The notes beneath the pieces are model-generated. The model ran no database searches. It was not told the origin of the DNA and saw only the letters and a program-made list of their open reading frames with translations. From positions 558,001 through 622,000 of the forward strand of contig NZ_CP069304.1 in assembly GCF_016839145.1 (NCBI RefSeq): 64,000 nt of DNA. The letters run 5' to 3'. Both the position numbers and the translations under genes were made by a program. Below are positions 52,029 through 60,216 of the stretch, piece after piece (positions within the stretch are counted from its first letter, which is position 1; every line of letters starts with the position of its first letter). Origin of the DNA: Shinella sp. PSBB067 (GTDB taxonomy: Bacteria > Pseudomonadota > Alphaproteobacteria > Rhizobiales > Rhizobiaceae).

Positions 52029-52437
52029 ACGCCGCCGGGGCGGCTCAGGCCCGCCGGCCGTTTCCAACCTCGCGGACGGTGGCTGAATTTTAAGGGGATT
52101 CCCGGCGCGGACGTCGGGAATGCAGGCGGCGGCCTGGCCGGGTCCCGGCAGCGTCAGCCCATGCCGAAGCGGTCGGGCGGATGTCCGTCAGTCCGGCTTT
52201 TCCGCCTTCCTATCGGCAAAAACGTGAGCGCCGGGTTCATCCTGGGTTCATTTTTCCACCGCTACCCTCCTTGGTGCTCACCGGGAAGAGCCTGACCTTC
52301 GTGCTCCGCGCGAAGGGGCGCAGGGTGGGCGACGGCCGTCGCGTGGCGAGGCTTGCGGCAGGTCCCATCATCGGTTCGACAAGCGTCCATTCAGCGACCT
52401 ACGGAGGCGCGCCTCGAATATTGACGGAGTGCGGATT
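52029..52437. other. Intergenic region of 409 bp
   Basis: It contains an inverted repeat, ATTCCCG (52098-52104) with CGGGAAT (52115-52121), and CG-rich stretches after the ATPase stop that could end transcription. No gene is supported. ACGGAG (52424-52429) is the ribosome site that selects the next start. Confidence 0.5.
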
Positions 52438-53661
52438 TTGAAGCGATTTGAAATCATCGACGGCATGCGAGGTTATTTTCTCGTCTTCATGCTCATCAAC
52501 CACCTGGTCTTCGTCGGTGGCTACTGGATGGTGGAAGTGAACCATCGCCAGTTCGCCTTCGTCGAAGACGCGCAGGGCTTCGTCTTCCTCTCCGGCCTGC
52601 TGATCGGCATGGTCTATGCGCGCAAGATGCTGAAATACGGATATGAGGTCGGCCGCCAGGCCATCCATGGCCGGGCGTTCGAACTCTACCGCTACGCCAT
52701 GGGCACGGTGATGGCCGTGCTGGTCGTGCAGATGGTTCTGCCGGACGCCTTCCGGCTCTGGTACAACTGGCTCGGCACGACGAATTTCGATGCGCCGCTG
52801 CGGCTGGCGGCGATCGCGACCTTCCTGTTCCAGCCGACCTTCATGGACATCCTGCCGCAATACATCGTCTACATGCTCTTCGCCCCGCTGCTGGTCTGGC
52901 TGTGCCTGCGGGGAAAATGGCTGCATGTGCTCGCCGGCTCGCTGATTGCCTGGATGGCGGCGCAACTCGGCCTGCAACGCTTCGCCACGGAGCCGCTGAA
53001 TGCGCTGATCACGGGCGCCGACGAACAGGGGATCCGCGACAGCTTCAACATGCTCGGATGGCAGATCGTCTTCTTCCCGGCCATGGTGATCGGCGTGCTC
53101 GTCGCGCAGGGGAAAATCGACTGGACGCGCATCTTCTCGCCGGAAAGGACATGGCTTCCGAAGCTCGCGCTCGCCATTTGCCTGTTCTTCCTGCCGTTGC
53201 GCATTGCCACCGCGTGGGACCTGCTTCCCCAGCCGGTGCTGGAGAAGTTCGCGACGATGGAAATCCGCGCCGATTTCGGTCCTGTCTACCTGCTGAACTT
53301 TGCCGCCGTCGCGACGGGCCTGGCCTGGCTGCTCATCGCCGGCCCGAAGCACCGCAGCGCCTGGATCCGCACCGCCGCAGGCATCGTGACGGGCGTCTTC
53401 ACGCTGCGCTTCCTGCGGTTGCTCGGCCGTCACTCGCTGCAGGTCTATGTCTGGCACGTCGCCATCGTCTATGCCGTCTACTACGTGGACGGACGAACGC
53501 CGGAGCTTTCGCAGCTCACGAAGACGACGATCGCGGTCGTCTGCATAGCCCTGCTCGCTCTTCCGGCGCTTTGGCGCGAACGCGAGGAGATAAGTGCCGC
53601 CCTGTTCGGCCAGCCCGCGACGGAACCCGCCAGGAACAAGCCCGGATCGAACGCGCGCTGA
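52438..53661 (+). CDS. opgC: OpgC-domain membrane protein
   Basis: 407 residues with about ten membrane helices. The beginning KRFEIIDGMRGYFLVFML, then INHLVF, matches OpgC proteins, inner-membrane enzymes of the acyltransferase-3 superfamily that succinylate osmoregulated periplasmic glucans. Motifs include QGFVFLSGLLIGMVYARKM and GRHSLQVYVWHVAIVY. The TTG at 52438 has ACGGAG eight bases before it and gives the family-typical N-terminus; GTG 52429 has no spaced ribosome site. The glucan synthase genes are not nearby, so its glucan role is inferred from family. Confidence 0.85.
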   Translation: MKRFEIIDGMRGYFLVFMLINHLVFVGGYWMVEVNHRQFAFVEDAQGFVFLSGLLIGMVYARKMLKYGYEVGRQAIHGRAFELYRYAMGTVMAVLVVQMVLPDAFRLWYNWLGTTNFDAPLRLAAIATFLFQPTFMDILPQYIVYMLFAPLLVWLCLRGKWLHVLAGSLIAWMAAQLGLQRFATEPLNALITGADEQGIRDSFNMLGWQIVFFPAMVIGVLVAQGKIDWTRIFSPERTWLPKLALAICLFFLPLRIATAWDLLPQPVLEKFATMEIRADFGPVYLLNFAAVATGLAWLLIAGPKHRSAWIRTAAGIVTGVFTLRFLRLLGRHSLQVYVWHVAIVYAVYYVDGRTPELSQLTKTTIAVVCIALLALPALWREREEISAALFGQPATEPARNKPGSNAR

Positions 53662-53906
53662 CAGGCCGGGCCGGTTATCCTCGCGGCGAGATCGGGTCGC
53701 AGGCGCGGGCAGGGCCGGCGGCATGATCCGCCGCTTGCCGCTTCCTCGTCCTGCGCGTCTTCCATGTTGCCGTGCCGGCCCCGGCAGCCGGCAATCCGGT
53801 GGCTGTCGCGCGCCTTCGGGAAGCGCGTTCTGATCTCCTGCTTCCCGGCCCCGCCCTCGATCTATTCGTCAACTTGGTTTCAGGCCGATACCGCACGTGC
53901 CGGGGC

Positions 53907-55550
53907 CTATCCGGCGGTCATGTAGCGGGCCTCCATCAGGTCCGCCTCGCGCACGAGCTTGCGCACGAGGTCGTCGGAGAGCTTGCGGGCACGTCCGAGG
54001 CGGTAGATTTCGTCCCGCTCGGCTCTCACCCCGGCAAGGCGCAGCCGCCGCTCGATCTCCTCCAGGTGCTTCAGTTGCTCGGCCTCGTCGCCGGTCTTCG
54101 AGCGGGTGTCGATCCTCTTGCGGTAGAGCTCCATCAGCCGGCTTCCGACATCGGCATAAAGGTCGACATTGCCGCGGCCTTCGCCCAGCTCGTGCTGCAA
54201 CCTTTCGATCATGCGCATCGCCGCTTCCGCCGCCGCGATGCGCGCCGCATCCTCCTCGCGCTGGTGGTCCGGTTCCGGCGGCAGTTCCAGGTTGCGCAGC
54301 AGGAACGGCAGCCCGATGCTGGCGGCCACGAGCGAGGCGATGATGACGCCCGCCGCCAGGAAAATGGCAAGGTCGCGCGCCGGAAACGGCGTTCCGTCGT
54401 CAAGCACGAGCGGCAGCGTGAGGATGCCGGCGAGCGTTATGGCGCCGCGCACGCCGGCGACCGACACCGCCACCACCAGCCGCCAGTCCGGCCTCGTCAC
54501 CGTCCGCCCCTGCCGCGCGGCGTGATAGAGGGTGAAGCGCAGCGATATCCAGACCCAGAGCAGGCGCAGCAGCGCCAGCGCGACGTTGATCGCCACCACA
54601 TAGACCGCCAGCCAGATCGGTTCGTGATGGCCGGTGTCCATGACGACCTGCGCCGCGCCGGCGACGATGCTCGGCAACTGTTCGCCGAGCAGCACGAAGA
54701 TGACGCCGTTCAGGGAGAACTGCACGGTGTCCCAGACGGCGGTGCGGCGCACGCGCGTCACGGCAAGGGTCTGGCCGGTCTGTTCCGCATAGCTCATCTT
54801 GATGCCGGCGGCGACGGCCGCCAGGATGCCGGAGCAATGAAGCTCTTCCGCCAGCAGATAGGCGCCGAAGGGAATGAGCAGGCTGATGAGGATCTGCGAG
54901 CCCGGCTCCTCGCCGAGCTTGCGGGAAAGGTGATCCTTGGCCTTCATCACGACCCAGGTCACGCCGGCGCCGATGGCGATGCCGCCGATGGCGAGCCAGA
55001 GGAAGGTGCCGAGCGCGGCGACCGGCGAGAACACCCCGGTGAGGGCGGCGGCGACGGCAAAGCGCATGCAGACGAGGCCCGAGGCGTCGTTCAGGAGGGA
55101 TTCCCCTTCCAGGATGTGCATCAGGCGATGCGGCATCGGCACGCGGGCGGTGATCGCCGAGACGGCGATCGGGTCCGTCGGGGAAACGATGGCCGCCAGC
55201 GCGAAGGCGACGGGCAGCGGCATCGACGGGATCATCCAGTTGATGAAGAAGCCGACCCCGATTACGGTGAAGACCACGAGGCCGAGCGAGAGTTCGAGGA
55301 TCGTTCCCTTGTCGCGGAACAGCCCGTCCTTGGGAATGCGCCAGCCGTCGAGGAAGAGGAGCGGCGGCAGGAAGAGCAGGAAGAAGATATGCGGTTCGAG
55401 CTGCACGCTGGACCCGGTGACGCCGGCGATCGCCGCGCCGAGCGCGATCTGCACCAGCGGCAGGGGAATGGCGACGGGGGAGAGGCGCGCAAGCGTCCCG
55501 CTCACCACCACCGCCAGCAACAGGATCAGCGCGATACCGATACTCTCCAT
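53907..55550 (-). CDS. CPA1-family Na+/H+ antiporter
   Basis: 547 residues. Eleven or twelve membrane helices occupy about 1-400, with the ion-site motifs ALAAIVSPTDPIAVSAI and EGESLLNDASGLVCMRFAV. A soluble C-terminal tail of about 145 residues is largely helical (EDAARIAAAEAAMRMIERL) and may regulate transport. It exchanges Na+ or K+ for H+ across the inner membrane. The ATG (complement of 55548-55550) starts directly at the first helix (MESIGIALILLLAVVVSG). It is monocistronic, between an intergenic stretch and the toxin gene. Confidence 0.92.
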   Translation of the reverse strand: MESIGIALILLLAVVVSGTLARLSPVAIPLPLVQIALGAAIAGVTGSSVQLEPHIFFLLFLPPLLFLDGWRIPKDGLFRDKGTILELSLGLVVFTVIGVGFFINWMIPSMPLPVAFALAAIVSPTDPIAVSAITARVPMPHRLMHILEGESLLNDASGLVCMRFAVAAALTGVFSPVAALGTFLWLAIGGIAIGAGVTWVVMKAKDHLSRKLGEEPGSQILISLLIPFGAYLLAEELHCSGILAAVAAGIKMSYAEQTGQTLAVTRVRRTAVWDTVQFSLNGVIFVLLGEQLPSIVAGAAQVVMDTGHHEPIWLAVYVVAINVALALLRLLWVWISLRFTLYHAARQGRTVTRPDWRLVVAVSVAGVRGAITLAGILTLPLVLDDGTPFPARDLAIFLAAGVIIASLVAASIGLPFLLRNLELPPEPDHQREEDAARIAAAEAAMRMIERLQHELGEGRGNVDLYADVGSRLMELYRKRIDTRSKTGDEAEQLKHLEEIERRLRLAGVRAERDEIYRLGRARKLSDDLVRKLVREADLMEARYMTAG

Positions 55551-55725
55551 GGGGTCTCCTGATTGCGGATCGGCGCCGCCGCGAGGTTTCGCGGGTCCTG
55601 CTTCCCCGAGTTTGAAAGCGCCGGTTTCGCCGGTCAAGCCGTCCGTGCGGCGCCTGCCCGAATTCGGTCGGCCGATACCCGGCCCGATGTCGCGCCGCTC
55701 GCCGATCCCGACCGGCGCCTTCGGC

Positions 55726-56061
55726 TCATTCGCCGCGCTGCATGTCCGGCGCGTTCAACCTGCCGGCCAGCCGAACCATCAAGTCCATGCGTTCGTGAAG
55801 AATCGCGACGATCAGCGCGGGCGCGTTCTCGCGCGGCAGGCAGAAAATATAGTGTTGCTCGCAACGCGCCATGCGAAGCGCCGGGTGGAGCGAACGCATG
55901 TCCTTGAAGGGTTGGCGGGATGACGCGAGGCGGATGATGCCTTCCTCAAGCCGCGCCATATAGCGGCGTAGCTGCGCTTCGCCCCACTGGTCGCGCGTGT
56001 AGCGGATGATTCCGCGCAGGTCCGCTTCCGCGGCATCCGTCAGGACATAGTTTCTGCTCAA
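55726..56061 (-). CDS. ParE/RelE-type toxin of a type II toxin-antitoxin pair
   Basis: A 111-residue small basic protein of the ParE/RelE fold: YVLTDAAEADLRGIIRYTRD, LRRYMARLEEGIIRLASSRQ, and IFCLPRENAPALIVAILHER near the C-terminus. The downstream end of the antitoxin gene overlaps it by ATGA. ParE toxins poison gyrase, RelE relatives cut mRNA; the sequence is closer to ParE. The last ten residues extend beyond the usual end. The order antitoxin then toxin is normal. Confidence 0.87.
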   Translation of the reverse strand: MSRNYVLTDAAEADLRGIIRYTRDQWGEAQLRRYMARLEEGIIRLASSRQPFKDMRSLHPALRMARCEQHYIFCLPRENAPALIVAILHERMDLMVRLAGRLNAPDMQRGE

Positions 56062-56312
56062 TCGCGGCGTTCCCGGGCAAGTTCCTCGTCAAGGATCTCG
56101 CCAACGCCCTTGGCCGAAACCTTCCCGGCCAGACCCCCGGCAATGCGCTCGCCCAGCAGGGCCTTCAGTTCCTGCCATGCCTGTCCGCCATCCGCGTCGC
56201 CGGGAAACAGCCGTTCAAGCGCATATTGCTTGATCGTCTTGCCCTGCAGGGCGGCGAGCGCCTTCAGGCTCTGATGCTGCTGGTCGGTGATGTCTATCGT
56301 CAGGCGGCTCAT
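56058..56312 (-). CDS. Antitoxin of the ParE-like pair (ribbon-helix-helix type)
   Basis: 84 residues beginning MSRLTIDITDQQHQSLKALA, which fits a ribbon-helix-helix DNA-binding start, followed by a toxin-wrapping acidic C-terminus (GVGEILDEELARERRD). The start (complement of 56310-56312) was chosen for the RHH strand; the frame continues upstream. It represses its own operon with the toxin; repeated GCACA/TGTGC elements lie just upstream at 56347-56358. Confidence 0.87.
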   Translation of the reverse strand: MSRLTIDITDQQHQSLKALAALQGKTIKQYALERLFPGDADGGQAWQELKALLGERIAGGLAGKVSAKGVGEILDEELARERRD

Positions 56313-56690
56313 GGAGTGCTCCGTCAATTCCCACAAGCCCACATTAGCACAAATGTGCCGTATGTGCATCCTTTCGTGGTGCGGCTTTCGATCATCCCGC
56401 ATAGCCCTGCGCAACCGGCCACGAGGTGAAGATGCCGGAAGCGGTGGCGATGCGAAGCATCCCTGTCGAGCCTGTCGCAGCGGCCGTGCATTTCGGCCAT
56501 TGCCGGGCCGCCGGGATTCCCGGAGTGCTGAACCGGCTCTGGTGGAAGCCCGGCGCCGCCGCGTCGTTGTGGCGGGCCGTGAGCCTCTTCCTGCACGAGA
56601 CCCGGCAGTTGATACCGATACCGCGCCGCCGGCAGCCGGCTTTCGGCGCTCTGCCGCGACGTCCTGCAGCGGTGCGCCATGGCAGCGAGC
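56313..56690. other. Intergenic region of 378 bp
   Basis: Apart from the toxin-antitoxin operator near its left end, I see no supported gene. A plus-strand frame from 56426 has no recognisable domain and no ribosome site. Confidence 0.45.
56347..56358 (-). promoter_or_regulatory. Operator-like inverted repeat upstream of the antitoxin
   Basis: GCACAAATGTGC is a near-perfect palindrome, 35 bases from the antitoxin start, followed by a further half-site ATGTGCAT at 56361-56368. Spaced half-sites like these fit ribbon-helix-helix autorepression. Confidence 0.5.
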
Positions 56691-57263
56691 CTACAGCAGG
56701 CGATCGATCACGCTCTCCACGTCATCGAGAAAGCCGCTCCATTCCCCGTCCTCGTCTATGCCGGCGATGCGCAGCAGGAACAGGCCCTCGACCGCCAGCA
56801 GCGCGACGCGGGCCGCCTGCGCGTCCTTCGTTTCGCCGCCCAGGCGCTCGAACATGGAACGATACCACTGGCGCGTTTCTTCGAGGTTCTGCGGATTCTG
56901 GATATAGGCGATCATCAGGCCGGCCATCTTGGCGTTCATGGCCTCTTGCGAACTGCGCATGACCCTGATGTATCTTCGGACGAGATCGGCCGGCGAAGCG
57001 CCGTCCATGGCGCCCAGCATCTCGTCGAACCGGTATGTCCATCGCCGGACCAGCGCGCGCACCAGGTCGTCCTTCGAGGCGAAGGAATACTGCACGCCGC
57101 CCTTCGAGATGCCCGCGGCCCTGGCCAGGGCGTCGATGGTGAGGGCGGCCGCGCCGTCGTTGCGAACGATCGCCTCGGCAATTTCGAGCAGTCCCTCGCG
57201 CGTGATTGTCGGCTTCCGGCCCACCTCGCCACCCCCGATCCGTCGATAGATGTTGAAATCCAT
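56691..57263 (-). CDS. TetR-family transcriptional regulator
   Basis: 190 residues. The helix-turn-helix at about 20-65 (LTIDALARAAGISKGGVQYS, FASKDDLV) is typical; the C-terminal ligand domain (TetR_C) follows. It is divergent from a DHA2 drug-efflux gene with a 47-bp gap that contains a perfect 10-bp palindrome over the start codon, so it most likely represses that pump and itself, and responds to a pump substrate. Whether it also controls the RND genes at 59019 is open. Confidence 0.92.
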   Translation of the reverse strand: MDFNIYRRIGGGEVGRKPTITREGLLEIAEAIVRNDGAAALTIDALARAAGISKGGVQYSFASKDDLVRALVRRWTYRFDEMLGAMDGASPADLVRRYIRVMRSSQEAMNAKMAGLMIAYIQNPQNLEETRQWYRSMFERLGGETKDAQAARVALLAVEGLFLLRIAGIDEDGEWSGFLDDVESVIDRLL

Positions 57264-57270
57264 ACGTATG
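57261..57270. promoter_or_regulatory. Palindromic TetR operator candidate
   Basis: CATACGTATG is a perfect palindrome lying across the TetR start codon and 41 bases before the efflux gene start. Together with the following AT-rich tract TATTTATATCAT it fits an autoregulated divergent promoter. Confidence 0.55.
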
Positions 57271-57310
57271 TATTTATATCATCGGGCGCAACCCTTGTTC
57301 AGGTGTAAGA

Positions 57311-58831
57311 ATGTCTTCCGCTCCCCTCGCAACCAACCGCTGGCTTGTCCTGATCGCCGTCATGCTGGCCTTTCTGCCGGTCGTGCTCGACATGACGGTC
57401 CTCCATGTCGCCGTGCCGACGCTCACGCAGTCGTTGAATGCCTCCGGCAATGAAGTCCTGTGGATCATCGACATCTATCCTCTTTTGATGGCGGGGCTTC
57501 TGGTTCCGATGGGCACGCTCGCCGACAGGGTCGGCAACCGGAGGATCCTGCTCACCGGCCTCGTCGTCTTCGGCGCGGCTTCCGCATGGGCCGCCTTCGC
57601 GCAAGGATCGGTCACACTGATCGCCGCGCGCGTGCTGCTGGCTCTCGGCGGTTCGATGATCATGCCATGTGTTCTCGGCATCATCCGCAAGACCTTCGAG
57701 GACGACGGCGAGCGCGCCATGGCGCTCGGCCTCTGGGGCATGGTCGGGGCGGCGGGCGCGGCGGTGGGGCCGCTCGTCGGCGGCGCTCTTCTCGAACGCT
57801 TCTGGTGGGGCTCGGTTTTCCTGATCAACGTGCCGGTCATGCTGGTGGTGGCGCCCGCCTGCCATGTCCTGCTGCCGCGTGTCGAGCAGACGACGCCCGG
57901 CAAATGGGCGATCGGTCAGGCGCTGCTGCTGATCGCCGGCATGATATCGCTCGTATACGGGATCAAGGCCGGTTTCGCCGGCAAGCAGCCGCTGCCGGTC
58001 ATCGCCCTCGTGGTCGTGCTCGGCATCGCGCTTGTGACGCTGTTCGTGCGCAAGCAGCTGAGGTCGCCGGAGCCGATGCTGGACCTGTCGCTCCTGTCCC
58101 ATCCGGCGATCGTCGCCGGCCTGGTCATGGCCATCGTGGCATCGGGCGCGCTGGCCGGCGTGGAGCTGACATTGGCGCAGGAGCTGCAATACGTGCTCGG
58201 CAAGACGCCGCTGCAGGCCGGCGTCTTCATGATACCGATCATGGCCGCGGCGGCGGTCGGCGGCCCCGTCGCGGGCTATCTGTCCAACCGGTTCGGCCTG
58301 CGGTCCGTCGCGACCCTGTCGCTTGCGATCTCGGCGGGCGCGCTGGTGTTCCTCGGGTATCGGGATTTTCACGATCCGGGCTTTCTCGTGCCGTTCGTGC
58401 TGGCCGTCCTGGGCCTCGCGCTCAGCATCGGACTGACGGCCTCGTCGATCGCCATCATGGGCGCCGTCGACGCGAGCAGGGGCGGGGCGGCGGGGTCGCT
58501 GGAAGCGACGGGCTACGAGCTCGGCACCGGCCTCGGGATCACCCTTTTCGGCGTCTTCATGTCGGGCGTATTCAGCCGCGCCATCGAGCTGCCGTCCGGC
58601 CTGCCGCCGGCCCTGGCCGAGCAGGCCTCGCGAACGATCGGCGATACCTACATCGTCGCCGGCCGGCTAGCGGGCGCGCAGGGCGCCGCGTTGATCGAGG
58701 CCGGCAAGGCCGCGTTCACCCAGACGCATACGGTGCTCCTGACGACAGCGGCCACGGTGATCGCGCTGCTGGCAATCGCGGTGTTCTTCACCCTGGCGGG
58801 CTATCGCAAGCGGCCGGATGCGCGGCACTAG
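57311..58831 (+). CDS. DHA2-family MFS drug efflux transporter (EmrB/QacA/SmvA-type)
   Basis: 506 residues with about 14 membrane helices. The helix-1 motif LDMTVLHVAVPTL, motif A GTLADRVGNRRILLTGL and the helix-5 motif C stretch WGMVGAAGAAVGPLVGGALL match proton-driven multidrug exporters, closest to the QacA/SmvA cationic-drug branch. Substrates are not specified by sequence. ATG 57311 is only 47 bases from the divergent TetR gene. No EmrA-type adaptor is encoded beside it. Confidence 0.92.
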   Translation: MSSAPLATNRWLVLIAVMLAFLPVVLDMTVLHVAVPTLTQSLNASGNEVLWIIDIYPLLMAGLLVPMGTLADRVGNRRILLTGLVVFGAASAWAAFAQGSVTLIAARVLLALGGSMIMPCVLGIIRKTFEDDGERAMALGLWGMVGAAGAAVGPLVGGALLERFWWGSVFLINVPVMLVVAPACHVLLPRVEQTTPGKWAIGQALLLIAGMISLVYGIKAGFAGKQPLPVIALVVVLGIALVTLFVRKQLRSPEPMLDLSLLSHPAIVAGLVMAIVASGALAGVELTLAQELQYVLGKTPLQAGVFMIPIMAAAAVGGPVAGYLSNRFGLRSVATLSLAISAGALVFLGYRDFHDPGFLVPFVLAVLGLALSIGLTASSIAIMGAVDASRGGAAGSLEATGYELGTGLGITLFGVFMSGVFSRAIELPSGLPPALAEQASRTIGDTYIVAGRLAGAQGAALIEAGKAAFTQTHTVLLTTAATVIALLAIAVFFTLAGYRKRPDARH

Positions 58832-59018
58832 CCGCCGCCCGGTTCGCCGCGCTGCGGCGGATCGGAACCGTGCGCCCGGCAAGGCAAGGCCGCGGTCCTG
58901 GTAGACGCGCAGATCTCCACCATTCCTCCACACGAACTCGACACCCACCCGACGCATCGCCTGCAAAGCTGAAATCGAACAGCGCGAAGGTCGCGCCGAC
59001 CATGCTTGGGCTGATCGA

Positions 59019-60203
59019 ATGGCACTTGGAATACGAAGCTCCCTTATCCTCCTCGCAGCCACGTCCCTCCTGCTTGCCGCATGCAAGGAGAGCGGGGAGC
59101 CGGGCGGCGATGCGGGCCAGCAGGCCGCCCCTGCCGCATTGGTCACCGTGATGTCGGTAAAGCCGGAGACGCTGACCCTGACCGATGAGTTGCCGGCGCG
59201 CGTGGTTGCCTTCCGCACCGCCGAGATCAGGCCGCAGGTCGGCGGCATCCTGGAAAGGCGGCTCTTCGAGCAGGGCTCCGAGGTGAGGGAAGGGCAGGCG
59301 CTGTTCCAGATCAATGCGGACCCGTTCAAGGCCGACGCCGACAGCGCCGCGGCGGCGCTGCAAAGGGTCGAGGCCGTCCTGGTCCGCTCGCAGGCAAGAT
59401 TCGACCGTGCCCGCCAACTGGTTGCGGCAAAGGCCGTCAGCCGCGATGCGTATGACGATGCGGTCGCCGATCTCGCCCAGGCGAAGGCCGGCGTGGCCGA
59501 GGCTCGCGCGACCTTGCAGCGGCGGCGGCTCGACCTTCAATTCGCGACCGTGCGCGCGCCGATCTCCGGCCGCATCGGGCAATCGCTCGCAAGCGAAGGC
59601 TCGCTCGTGTCCACCGCCGGAACAGGCGCCCTGGCCGTCATCCAGCAGATCGATCGCGTCTATGTCGACGTGCGCCAGCCCGCCTCGCAGATCGACGTGA
59701 TCAGGCAGGCGGAGCGCGCGGGCGAGCTCGATGATGCCTCCAGGACGCCGGTCGCGATATTCGCGGCGGGCGGCAAGCCTTATCCGGTGGCGGGGCGCGC
59801 GCTGTTCTCCGACATCAGCGTCGATCCCGGCACGGGCAATGTGACGGTGCGGGTGGAGGTGCCGAACGCGGACCGGCTGCTGTTGCCCGGCATGTTCGTC
59901 CGCGCCCGCCTGCCGCGCGGCGTCCGCCGCGATGTGCTGCTCGTGCCGCAGGAGGCGATCGTGCGCGACCTGGCCGGCCGGCCGCAGCTCGTCATCGTCG
60001 ACGGGAAGAAGCAGGGCGTGCGGCGTCCCGTCGAGATCGGCGAGACGATCGGGGGCCGCGCCATCGTGACGTCCGGCCTTGTCGCCGGCGAGACCGTCGT
60101 CGTGCAGGGTCAGGATCGCGTTCAGGACGGCGTCGCCCTCAGGACCGTTCCCTTCGCGACAAAGGACGCATCCTTCAACACCGCTGTTTCGGCGCGGAAC
60201 TGA
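59019..60203 (+). CDS. RND efflux periplasmic adaptor lipoprotein (AcrA/MexA-type)
   Basis: 394 residues. The signal sequence ends in a lipobox (LLLAAC, Cys22), so it is lipid-anchored facing the periplasm. The barrel-sandwich lipoyl half motif is RVVAFRTAEIRPQVGGILER. A helical hairpin spans about 95-170 (LVRSQARFDRARQLVAAKAV). The partner lipoyl half is VRAPISGRIGQSLASEGSLV, and a beta-barrel domain follows. It links the inner-membrane pump encoded 13 bases downstream to an outer-membrane channel. A 187-bp gap separates it from the MFS gene, with no clear promoter. Confidence 0.93.
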   Translation: MALGIRSSLILLAATSLLLAACKESGEPGGDAGQQAAPAALVTVMSVKPETLTLTDELPARVVAFRTAEIRPQVGGILERRLFEQGSEVREGQALFQINADPFKADADSAAAALQRVEAVLVRSQARFDRARQLVAAKAVSRDAYDDAVADLAQAKAGVAEARATLQRRRLDLQFATVRAPISGRIGQSLASEGSLVSTAGTGALAVIQQIDRVYVDVRQPASQIDVIRQAERAGELDDASRTPVAIFAAGGKPYPVAGRALFSDISVDPGTGNVTVRVEVPNADRLLLPGMFVRARLPRGVRRDVLLVPQEAIVRDLAGRPQLVIVDGKKQGVRRPVEIGETIGGRAIVTSGLVAGETVVVQGQDRVQDGVALRTVPFATKDASFNTAVSARN

Positions 60204-60216
60204 CCGGGAAGCCGCC

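Noticed and set aside
53772..55562. 596-residue plus-strand open frame opposite the antiporter
   Set aside because: The minus strand has membrane helices and the CPA1 motifs; the plus-strand product is His/Asp/Arg-rich without structure.
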